A DNA stretch of 64,000 nucleotides from NCBI GenBank assembly GCA_046329535.1, contig JAXLUN010000010.1, positions 47,159 through 111,158 of the forward strand. The letters are read 5' to 3'. Of this stretch, positions 1 through 7,575 are shown piece after piece. How positions within the stretch are numbered: position 1 is the stretch's first letter; each line of letters begins with the position of its first letter. The notes under the pieces were generated by a model. That model saw only the letters and a program-made list of their open reading frames with translations, ran no database searches and had not been told where the DNA came from. Source of the stretch: Bog-950 sp046329535 (GTDB taxonomy: Bacteria; Bacteroidota; Bacteroidia; Chitinophagales; LD1). A program made the translations under genes and the position numbers.

Positions 1-52
1 CAATATATCCACCTGGTCCGGAACCAATCACTACTACATTATACTTCGACAT
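1..52 (-). CDS. lpd: Dihydrolipoyl dehydrogenase, N-terminal fragment (runs off left edge)
   Basis: Only the first 17 codons are inside the window, reading MSKYNVVVIGSGPGGYI. The Rossmann GxGxxG loop (GSGPGG) directly after a short beta strand is the FAD-binding start of the dihydrolipoyl dehydrogenase (E3) family. The ATG lies 11 bases downstream of the sucB stop codon on the same strand, so this is the expected third subunit of the 2-oxoglutarate dehydrogenase complex. The remainder, including the redox disulphide, is not visible, so a related flavoprotein disulphide reductase cannot be formally excluded. Confidence 0.8.
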   Translation of the reverse strand, partial: MSKYNVVVIGSGPGGYI

Positions 53-63
53 AGAATTCAATT

Positions 64-1290
64 TTAAAGGTCTAACAATAGTTCAACGGGGTCAGCACCC
101 ACCAGCATTTTATGCGGGTTTTCTAAATAGTCTTTTACGGCTACCAGAAAACTAACTGATTCTTTTCCGTCAATTACCCGATGGTCGTAACTTAAAGCCA
201 CATACATCATGGGTCTGATGACTACCTGTCCGTCAATAGCCATCGGACGGTCCTGCACTTTATGCATTCCCAAAATGGCTGTTTGAGGAGGGTTGATAAT
301 AGGAGTAGACATTAAAGAGCCGAATACTCCACCGTTAGAGATAGTGAACGTTCCACCGCTCATATCTTCCATAGTCAATAATCCGTCACGTCCTTTAATC
401 GCCAGTTTCTTTACTTCCTTTTCAATTTCGGCCAGCGATAGTGATTCTGCATTTCGAATAACCGGCACCACCAATCCTTTAGGGGTTGATACGGCAATAG
501 AAATATCGCAGTAATCGTGGTAGATGATATTGCCTTCATCAATAGATGCGTTGACAGAAGGGAATTTTTCCAGCGCCAGACAAACTGCTTTGGTAAAGAA
601 ACTCATCATGCCCAGATTCACTTCATTCTTTTTCTTGAAAGCTTCGGCATATTTTTCACGCACCTTGTTAATGGCAGTCATGTCCACTTCATTAAAAGTG
701 GTAAGCATGGCCGTAGAGTTTTTAGAATAAACCAACCGCTCAGAAATGGTTTTGCGCAAACGGCTCATTTTCTCCACGCGCTCGTTTCTGCTAAATGCCG
801 CTTTGCCTCCGCTTACTTTATTCTTAACTGCCTCTAACGCATCGTTCTTGGTAATTCTTCCACCAACTCCGGTACCTTTTACATCGGTATTCTTAACGCC
901 ACCTTCCGATAAAATTTTATTGGCAGCAGGTGAAGGTGTTCCGCTGGCGTAAGAAGTTTTTTGCGACTGAACTTCTTCTTTTTTTACTTCCACCTTTTTA
1001 TCAATAACAACTTCCTGTTTTTTAGCAGCAGATTGTTCTGACACTGCGGGAGCCGCAGCCGTTTCGTCTATCTGGCAGATTAGTGCACCAATTTTTAAAT
1101 CATCACCATCTTTGGCAATCAGCTTCACTACTCCTGCAACAGGCGATGGAAGTTCCTGAGAAGCTTTATCGGTTTCAAACTCACAAAGCGGCTGATCCAG
1201 ATTTACATAATCGCCATCTTTTACCAGCCAGCGACTGAGCGTTACTTCGGCAATAGATTCGGCAAGGGCGGGAACTTTTACTTCTGTCAT
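64..1290 (-). CDS. sucB: Dihydrolipoyllysine-residue succinyltransferase (E2 of 2-oxoglutarate dehydrogenase)
   Basis: This is the E2 core of the 2-oxoglutarate dehydrogenase complex, moving the succinyl group from the lipoyl arm to CoA in the TCA cycle in the cytoplasm. The 408 residues show an N-terminal lipoyl domain with the lipoylated lysine in ETDKAS (Lys42), a variable Lys/Glu/Ala-rich linker, a peripheral-subunit-binding domain at about 115-155 (SPAANKILSE...GGRITKND) and a catalytic domain from about 175. The catalytic DHRVIDG motif has His370 and Asp374. The length is normal for the family. It sits between sucA, 25 bases upstream, and lpd, so the three are probably one operon. A 2-oxo-acid E2 of another complex is less likely because sucA is adjacent. 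Confidence 0.95.
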   Translation of the reverse strand: MTEVKVPALAESIAEVTLSRWLVKDGDYVNLDQPLCEFETDKASQELPSPVAGVVKLIAKDGDDLKIGALICQIDETAAAPAVSEQSAAKKQEVVIDKKVEVKKEEVQSQKTSYASGTPSPAANKILSEGGVKNTDVKGTGVGGRITKNDALEAVKNKVSGGKAAFSRNERVEKMSRLRKTISERLVYSKNSTAMLTTFNEVDMTAINKVREKYAEAFKKKNEVNLGMMSFFTKAVCLALEKFPSVNASIDEGNIIYHDYCDISIAVSTPKGLVVPVIRNAESLSLAEIEKEVKKLAIKGRDGLLTMEDMSGGTFTISNGGVFGSLMSTPIINPPQTAILGMHKVQDRPMAIDGQVVIRPMMYVALSYDHRVIDGKESVSFLVAVKDYLENPHKMLVGADPVELLLDL

Positions 1291-1315
1291 TTTATCGTAA
1301 TTGTATGTTTCTTAA

Positions 1316-4021
1316 TTATTCGAATGCTCTTTTCAAAATTGTTTCCTGTTCCTGTAAGTGCACTTTCTTAAATCCGGGAGCCGGTGAAGCAGAGTTTTTA
1401 CGGGCAATACCTCTGATGGATAGTTTTTCATGAAGGCGGGCATGAATAAAATACCAGGCGCCCATGTTTTCCGGTTCTTCCTGAACCCACCATACCTGCG
1501 CATTTGGATGTTTTTGTGTAAGTGACAGCATAGCATCCTGAGGAACTGGGTAAAGTTGCTCTACTCGGGCAATTACGATGTCTTTGATTTTATCGCGCTC
1601 CTTACGCTCCAGTAAATCGAAATATATTTTGCCGGTGCAGAAAATAATTTTCCGAACCTTTTTGCTTTCGGCCTCATCTACTATCAGTTCCTGAAATTCT
1701 CCTTTCAAAACATTCTCAATAGGTGATACACAGCGCGGATGACGCAATAAACTCTTCGGACTCATGACTACCAATGGTTTGCGGAAATTCCAGTGCATCT
1801 GTCTGCGAAGTGCATGGAAGAAGTTGGCAGGGTCGGTAATGTTTACTACTACCATATTCATTTCGGCACACTGCTGTAAAAATCTTTCCAATCGGGCTGA
1901 GGAGTGTTCAGGGCCCTGACCTTCATAGCCATGCGGCAGCAGCATCACCATTCCGGAACTGCGCTGCCATTTGCTTTCACCGCTCGAGATAAACTGGTCA
2001 ATGATAATTTGTGCTCCGTTGGTAAAGTCACCAAACTGAGCCTCCCAAAGCACCAGTGTTTCAGGGCTTGGTAAGGAGTAGCCGTACTCAAAGCCTAATA
2101 CACCATACTCACTGAGGTGCGAATTGTAGATGAAAAATCTTCCTTGTTTTTTATCCAGATTGCACAACCGACAATATTCCTTATCTGTATTTTCATCGGT
2201 GATAACTGCATGGCGATGCGTAAAGGTTCCGCGTTTAACGTCCTCTCCGCTTAAGCGAATATCCTTACCCTCTAAAAGAATAGAACCGTAGGCCATTAGT
2301 TCGGCAGCGGCCCAGTCCAGTTTCTTTTCTTCTTTCATCAGCTTTTTCCGCTCGTCCATGTATTTCTGAACTTTTTTGAGCGGCACAAAGCCTTCGGGTA
2401 TTTGAGTTAATCCGGTTATAAGTTGCTCTACAGTTTTTTTAGATATTGATGTGTCGGGAGATTTTTGAAAGTCTTCGATAGTAGCCTTTCTTAATTTCTG
2501 CCAAGCCAACTCAGTAGGTTGAGGTTTGTATGGCAATGGATTCTGTTTAACTGAATCCAGACGGGCCTGTAGCTCATCCCAAAACTCCTTCTCCATTTTT
2601 TTAGCCAACTCAGCAGTAACAGAACCTTCCGCTTCCAGTTGTTTGATATATATATCGCGCGGGTTAACGTGCTTTTCAATCAATTTATAAAGTACCGGCT
2701 GTGTAAACTTAGGGTCATCACTTTCATTGTGCCCCCATCTGCGGTAACAGACCATGTCTATGAAGATATCTTTGTTGAATTTCTGACGGTATTCTGTAGC
2801 TATTTCAGCTGCTTGCACTACTGCCTCAATATCGTCTCCGTTTACGTGAATAACAGGAGCTTCTATCGTAGCAGCAATTGAAGTAGAGTAGTCTGAAGAG
2901 CGGGCTTCATCAAAGTCAGTTGTAAATCCTATTTGGTTATTAATAACAAAGTGAATAGTTCCACCAGTGTAGTATCCATCCAGTTTAGCCATTTGCAAAA
3001 CCTCATACACTATACCTTGACCCGCTACTGCGGCATCGCCATGGATAAGCAAGGGCAGAATTTTATCGTAGTCAGATTTGTAGATGGCATCTGCCTTGGC
3101 TCTGGCAAAACCGGTCACTATCGGATTCACCGCCTCCAGATGTGAAGGGTTAGGCATTAATTTGAGGTAAACGTCCTTTTTAGATTCAGTGGGATATTGT
3201 GCCGCAAAGCCTAAGTGATACTTCACATCTCCATCACCCATGGTGATATCAGCTTCTACATTTCCTTCAAATTCATTAAATATTTCTTCGTAGGTCTTGC
3301 CCATGATATTCGCCAGCACATTCAGTCTTCCGCGGTGAGCCATACCTATTACCACTTCTTCTACTCCGTTTTCGGCTGCGGTGTTGATGATAGCATCTAA
3401 AGCGGGAATGGTTGTTTCTCCGCCTTCGAGCGAAAATCTCTTTTCACCGATGTATTTTGTACCTAAAAACTTTTCAAATAAAACAGCCTTATTCAGTTTG
3501 CGTAGGGTTCTTTCTTTCTTGCTTACAGAGAAAGGTAACGCGGGTGTAACCGGTTCAATTTTATCACGAAAAAAATCTACTTCTTCTTTTAACCGTAGGT
3601 AGCCTATTTCGAAACCTAAGGTGCCGCAATAAAGTTTTTTAAGCTTCTGAATAATCTCCTCCAGCGTAGCATCGGTCAATCCAATTTCGGCACCCACTGA
3701 AAACTTACGGACTAAATCTTTATCCGATAAACCGAAAAAGGCCAGATCCAGATTGGCTTTGCGGTCTTTTCGGGGTTTAAGTGGGTTGGTATTGGCTATC
3801 AGATGGCCTTTATGGCGATAGGCAGTTATTAATTTGTAAACTTTCAGTTCATCGGTTGAAAACGAAGATGACGTACCGTTATAGTTTAAGGTAGCGAAGT
3901 CAAATCCTTCAAAAAATTTTTTAAAGTCGGGGTCTACCGATGCAGGATTTCGCTTGAAATCGGTATATAAATTTTCGAGATACTCGGGGGTTGCATTCGA
4001 GAGAAAAGTATAATTATCCAT
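1316..4021 (-). CDS. sucA: 2-oxoglutarate dehydrogenase E1 component
   Basis: The product is the thiamine-diphosphate E1 subunit that decarboxylates 2-oxoglutarate and succinylates the lipoyl arm of SucB. It has 901 residues, the usual length. It starts with the family's short N-terminal region (FLSNATPEYLENLYTDFK) used to bind E2. It carries the ThDP/substrate segments AHRGRLNVLANI, GDGDVKYHLG, HGDAAVAGQG and NNQIGFTT, and the C-terminal transketolase-like half with HGYEGQGPEHSSARLERFLQ. It is the first gene of the sucA-sucB-lpd minus-strand group and is divergent from rpsT across a 125-base spacer. Confidence 0.97.
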   Translation of the reverse strand: MDNYTFLSNATPEYLENLYTDFKRNPASVDPDFKKFFEGFDFATLNYNGTSSSFSTDELKVYKLITAYRHKGHLIANTNPLKPRKDRKANLDLAFFGLSDKDLVRKFSVGAEIGLTDATLEEIIQKLKKLYCGTLGFEIGYLRLKEEVDFFRDKIEPVTPALPFSVSKKERTLRKLNKAVLFEKFLGTKYIGEKRFSLEGGETTIPALDAIINTAAENGVEEVVIGMAHRGRLNVLANIMGKTYEEIFNEFEGNVEADITMGDGDVKYHLGFAAQYPTESKKDVYLKLMPNPSHLEAVNPIVTGFARAKADAIYKSDYDKILPLLIHGDAAVAGQGIVYEVLQMAKLDGYYTGGTIHFVINNQIGFTTDFDEARSSDYSTSIAATIEAPVIHVNGDDIEAVVQAAEIATEYRQKFNKDIFIDMVCYRRWGHNESDDPKFTQPVLYKLIEKHVNPRDIYIKQLEAEGSVTAELAKKMEKEFWDELQARLDSVKQNPLPYKPQPTELAWQKLRKATIEDFQKSPDTSISKKTVEQLITGLTQIPEGFVPLKKVQKYMDERKKLMKEEKKLDWAAAELMAYGSILLEGKDIRLSGEDVKRGTFTHRHAVITDENTDKEYCRLCNLDKKQGRFFIYNSHLSEYGVLGFEYGYSLPSPETLVLWEAQFGDFTNGAQIIIDQFISSGESKWQRSSGMVMLLPHGYEGQGPEHSSARLERFLQQCAEMNMVVVNITDPANFFHALRRQMHWNFRKPLVVMSPKSLLRHPRCVSPIENVLKGEFQELIVDEAESKKVRKIIFCTGKIYFDLLERKERDKIKDIVIARVEQLYPVPQDAMLSLTQKHPNAQVWWVQEEPENMGAWYFIHARLHEKLSIRGIARKNSASPAPGFKKVHLQEQETILKRAFE

Positions 4022-4089
4022 TAGGCTATATCATGCTGAGTTAAAAGCGGGGGCGAAACTACATCAAAAACAGAAATTACAGAAAGATG

Positions 4090-4120
4090 TTTGGTTTTTT
4101 AAGTGAGAATCTTATTTTTG
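4090..4120 (+). promoter_or_regulatory. Bacteroidetes-type promoter of rpsT
   Basis: TTTG at 4090-4093 is followed after exactly 19 bases by TATTTTTG at 4113-4120, a perfect fit to the known Bacteroidetes primary-sigma consensus TTTG-N19-TAnnTTTG. It points at rpsT, whose ATG is 27 bases downstream of the -7 box. Confidence 0.75.
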
Positions 4121-4146
4121 GCGTCCGTTTTAAAAAATAACTGAGA

Positions 4147-4431
4147 ATGGCAAACCACAAATCATCCGAAAAGCGTATCCGTCAAACAGCTAAAAGAAGA
4201 CTTTCTAACAGATATTACGCTAAGACAACCCGTAACGCTATTCGCGAATTACGTGCTGAAAAGAAAACTGCTGAAGCCAAAAAAGCACTCCCTTCGGTAC
4301 TTTCATTAATAGACAGATTGGCGAAGAGAGGCTATATTCATAAAAACAAAGCGGCTAACCTTAAATCGGGTTTAGCAAAGAGAGTGAATAAGGCTGTTGA
4401 AGCTGCACCTACCAAGAAGAAAGCAAAATAA
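4147..4431 (+). CDS. rpsT: 30S ribosomal protein S20
   Basis: S20 is a primary 16S rRNA-binding protein of the small subunit. The 94-residue product opens with the family signature MANHKSSEKRIRQTAKRR and has the expected three-helix pattern of alternating Lys/Arg and Ala. A short Lys-rich tail (APTKKKAK) makes it slightly longer than the usual 85-90 residues. It has its own promoter (4090-4120) and terminator (4452-4484), so it is probably monocistronic. The divergent neighbour is sucA. Confidence 0.98.
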   Translation: MANHKSSEKRIRQTAKRRLSNRYYAKTTRNAIRELRAEKKTAEAKKALPSVLSLIDRLAKRGYIHKNKAANLKSGLAKRVNKAVEAAPTKKKAK

Positions 4432-4451
4432 TTCATTTCTATATTTTTATC

Positions 4452-4490
4452 AAAAGAGGCATTTCGATTGGAGTGCCTCTTTTTGTTTTT
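4452..4490 (+). terminator. Rho-independent terminator of rpsT
   Basis: The arms AAAAGAGGCA (4452-4461) and TGCCTCTTTT (4474-4483) form a perfect 10-bp stem with a 12-base loop, followed by a T-rich tail. Confidence 0.85.
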
Positions 4491-4534
4491 TGTCTGCCCG
4501 CGTATTTTTTATTTTTAGAAATCAATTTTCTGCG

Positions 4535-5236
4535 ATGAAAAACTCCAAAGATTTTTTATCTATTAAAAGCTGGGCCGAAGAAGACCGTCCGAGAGAAAAA
4601 TTATTGCTGAAGGGCAAGTCGGCTTTGAGTGATGCCGAACTACTGACTATTTTATTGCGAACGGGTGTGGTAGGCAACTCTGCGCTGGATATTGCCAAGA
4701 AAATACTGAACCGCGTGAATGGTGACCTAAACGAATTGGGCAAGCTATCGGTAAACGACCTGAAGAAAATGGAAAAGGGCTTAGGCGATACCAAAGCCAT
4801 CACCATTGTTGCAGCTTTGGAGCTTGGTAGAAGAAGACAATCGAGTGAGGTGAGGGAAAAACCGGTGGTGCGCAGCAGCCGCGATTCGTTTGCTTATATT
4901 TATCCGGAACTGGCCGATTTGCCGCACGAGGAGTTTTATGTTATTTACCTCAACCGAGCCAACAAAATTATTGGCCACAAACAAATTGGGCAAGGCGGAG
5001 TGAGCGGCACGGTGGCCGACAAGCGCATTATTCTGAAACATGCTTTGGAGGTGCTGGCTTCGGGTATTATTGCTGTACACAATCATCCATCGGGTAATTT
5101 GAATCCGAGCCAGCAGGATATGGAGTTGACCAGAACTTTAAAGGAAGCCTGCCACCTGTTAGATATTTATCTGCTGGACCACTTGATAACTGGAGATAAG
5201 AAATACTACAGTTTTGCCGATGAAGGCACCTTATAA
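4535..5236 (+). CDS. radC: RadC family JAMM/MPN-domain protein
   Basis: The 233-residue product is a full-length RadC (UPF0758) protein. The N-terminal helix-hairpin-helix-like region contains LLRTG and the repeat-type segment KKMEKGLGDTKAITIVAALELGRR. The C-terminal JAMM metal motif reads HNHPSGNLNPSQQD, with ligands His182, His184 and Asp195. The ATG at 4535 is chosen because it starts the conserved region (IKSWAEEDRPREKLL); an in-frame extension back to 4397 would run through the rpsT terminator. Its molecular function is unsettled, and the historical DNA-repair assignment is not well supported. It converges on the next gene with a 6-base overlap of stop regions. Confidence 0.93.
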   Translation: MKNSKDFLSIKSWAEEDRPREKLLLKGKSALSDAELLTILLRTGVVGNSALDIAKKILNRVNGDLNELGKLSVNDLKKMEKGLGDTKAITIVAALELGRRRQSSEVREKPVVRSSRDSFAYIYPELADLPHEEFYVIYLNRANKIIGHKQIGQGGVSGTVADKRIILKHALEVLASGIIAVHNHPSGNLNPSQQDMELTRTLKEACHLLDIYLLDHLITGDKKYYSFADEGTL

Positions 5237-5725
5237 CGCATTGGGTTTGCGAATCATTACAAAGTCGTTCATGAAATAGCCACCGCCAATATCAAAATCT
5301 TCGGCTTTTTCAATGGTAAAACCTTCTTTGAAATAGAAATTAACGGCCTTTATGTTTTGCCGGTTTACCTGCAGTATAATTGGCTTGGTGGCATCTATCT
5401 GCTGCAATAGGTAGTTAAAAAACTGTTGCCCTATTCCGCTTCGATGTTTTGAAACATCGAGATAAAATTTGTGCAGATAACAGTAATCGGGTTTCTGCTC
5501 AATAGATGCATAGCCTACGGGTATTTCATTGTGATAAGCCAAGAAAAACTTTTCGCCCTTTTCCATTCCCTGCCGGATAGCTTCTTCTGAGTATCTGGAT
5601 TGCAGCATAAAGTCTATCTGCTGACGGGTGATGATGTCCGGATAATGGGCATGCCATATTTTTTCAGCCAGTTGGAATATGAGCGGAATATCAGATGGGG
5701 AAGCAGCTTGAAAGAAGAGGTGCAT
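5231..5725 (-). CDS. GNAT family N-acetyltransferase
   Basis: The 164 residues have the GNAT fold order. An N-terminal strand/helix segment (FFQAASPSDIPLIFQLAEKIW) is followed by a central strand (YASIEQKPDYCYLHKFYLDVSKHRSGIGQQF), in which RSGIGQQF corresponds to the acetyl-CoA pyrophosphate-binding Q/RxxGxG/A loop, and by a C-terminal NRQNIKAVNFYFKEGF segment. Acetyl transfer from acetyl-CoA to an amine is therefore likely, but the substrate cannot be told from sequence. It is a single gene convergent with radC and divergent from recN. Confidence 0.85.
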   Translation of the reverse strand: MHLFFQAASPSDIPLIFQLAEKIWHAHYPDIITRQQIDFMLQSRYSEEAIRQGMEKGEKFFLAYHNEIPVGYASIEQKPDYCYLHKFYLDVSKHRSGIGQQFFNYLLQQIDATKPIILQVNRQNIKAVNFYFKEGFTIEKAEDFDIGGGYFMNDFVMIRKPNAL

Positions 5726-5811
5726 AGCGTAAAACAGGTTAGATAATTGATTCTAAATCAAATTTAATATTCGTCTTTCATCTTTCGGCTTATTCAACTT
5801 ACATTCGCCAC

Positions 5812-7473
5812 ATGCTTCACCGTTTAGCTATTCGCAATTACGCCATTATCGATAAACTGGAAATTGAATTCTGCGACCGCATGAATATTATTACCGGTGA
5901 AACCGGTGCAGGTAAGTCTATTCTGCTGGGAGCACTCTCCCTCATTCTGGGCGACCGGGCCGATACCAAAGTGCTGTATAATCAGGAAGAAAAGTGTGTG
6001 GTGGAAGCCGACTTTGAAATTGAAAATAAAGACCTGAAAACTTTCTTTGCCCGTAACGAACTGGACTTTGACACGCATACCATTATCCGCAGAGAGATTA
6101 ACCAGAGCGGCAAGTCGAGAGCCTTTATTAATGATACTCCGGTTACGCTGAACGTGCTGAAAGAACTGGGCGAAAAGCTGGTGAATCTGCACAGTCAGCA
6201 CGAAACGCTGGAACTGACGCGGGCGGGTTTTCAATTAGAAGTCATCGATGTATTGGCGGGTAATCGGCCCCTGCTGGCCGAATTCAAAACTATCTTCTCG
6301 GCCTATAAAAAAGATTTTAAACGGCTGGAAGAAATGGTGGTGCAGCAGCGTCAGGTTGCTTCGGAGCTGGACTATTTGCAGTTTCAGTTTACCGAACTGG
6401 CTGAGGCTGATTTATTGACTGATGAGCAGCTGGCTTTGGAAGCAGAACAGAATACACTGAGTAATGTAGAAGAAATAAAACGTGCCCTGCAAGCATCAGT
6501 ACTGCTGCTCACCGAAGATGAAGTTTCGGTGCTGGACCGTTTGACTGAGGCGCAGAACCAGCTGAAGGGGGTGAAGACTCTTAACCAGGATATACTGACC
6601 CTTTCTGAACGTTTGCACAGCACTTATCTGGAACTGAAGGATATGGCCCAAGAACTGGAAAAAATTCAGGAGCATGCCGCGCTGGACCCGGAGCGGCTGG
6701 AGGAGGTAAACCTGCGCCTGACCGTTATTTACCGGTTGCAGAAAAAACACAACGTAACCACTGTAGCCGAACTGCTGCACATTCAGCAGACTTTGCAGGA
6801 TAAAATTGCCCTGGTAGATAAGGGCACCGAAAACATAAAAGCCCTGCAGGCACAAATAGAAAAGCAGTTTAAACAACTGTTACAAATGGCTGACCACCTG
6901 CATGCCGCCCGCGAAAAGGTGTTGCGCGAGTTTCAGAACAACATGGTGGTGTTGCTTACCAAGGTGGGTATGCCCAATGCTTCATTTAAGGTTGATATGC
7001 AGAAACAGCAACCGCATTTGCTGCACGAAAACGGGCTTAGCGAAATACGCTTTTTGTTTTCGGCTAATAAGGGTTTTGCGCTGCATGATTTGAAAGATGT
7101 GGCCAGTGGAGGGGAGCTCTCGCGCGTAATGCTTTGTATCAAATCACTGATTGCCGATGCGGGGGCCATGCCTACGCTGATATTTGATGAGATAGATGCC
7201 GGTATATCGGGCGAAGTGGCGCTGAAGGTGGGCGAGATTATGAAGCAGCTATCGCGGCATCATCAACTGGTGGCTATTACGCACCTGCCGCAAATTGCCC
7301 GCACGGGTGACCGGCATTTGTATATTTATAAAGAAACCCGCGACCAGCGCACCCATACTCGTATACGCACTCTAACGGGCGAGGAGCGGGTGCTGGAAAT
7401 TGCCAAAATGCTGAGTGGTGATAAAGTGAGCCATGCCTCGCTGGCTAATGCCCGGGAGTTGATTAGTTCGTAA
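5812..7473 (+). CDS. recN: DNA repair protein RecN (SMC-like ATPase)
   Basis: RecN is an SMC-like ATPase acting in double-strand-break repair. The 553-residue product has the N-terminal Walker A GETGAGKS (Gly29-Ser36) and two long coiled-coil arms at about 150-380. The C-terminal half of the ATPase has an ABC signature (ASGGELSRVML) and Walker B (PTLIFDEIDAGISG), then an H-loop-like AITHLPQIA. The order and length match the family. The start ATG lies at the family's normal N-terminus (MLHRLAIRNYAIID). It is the only plus-strand gene between the acetyltransferase and the SPFH gene. Confidence 0.97.
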   Translation: MLHRLAIRNYAIIDKLEIEFCDRMNIITGETGAGKSILLGALSLILGDRADTKVLYNQEEKCVVEADFEIENKDLKTFFARNELDFDTHTIIRREINQSGKSRAFINDTPVTLNVLKELGEKLVNLHSQHETLELTRAGFQLEVIDVLAGNRPLLAEFKTIFSAYKKDFKRLEEMVVQQRQVASELDYLQFQFTELAEADLLTDEQLALEAEQNTLSNVEEIKRALQASVLLLTEDEVSVLDRLTEAQNQLKGVKTLNQDILTLSERLHSTYLELKDMAQELEKIQEHAALDPERLEEVNLRLTVIYRLQKKHNVTTVAELLHIQQTLQDKIALVDKGTENIKALQAQIEKQFKQLLQMADHLHAAREKVLREFQNNMVVLLTKVGMPNASFKVDMQKQQPHLLHENGLSEIRFLFSANKGFALHDLKDVASGGELSRVMLCIKSLIADAGAMPTLIFDEIDAGISGEVALKVGEIMKQLSRHHQLVAITHLPQIARTGDRHLYIYKETRDQRTHTRIRTLTGEERVLEIAKMLSGDKVSHASLANARELISS

Positions 7474-7575
7474 AATCTGTTTCCTATTAGGATTCAGAGG
7501 CGGTTATATTTTTAAATACAGTTTTATTTTATTTTCAATCGGCAAATTAAACACACTCAACCCCTTCCTTTAATT

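Noticed and set aside
4397..4534. Upstream extension of radC
   Set aside because: The extension overlaps rpsT and its terminator and lacks conserved sequence; the ATG at 4535 fits the family start.
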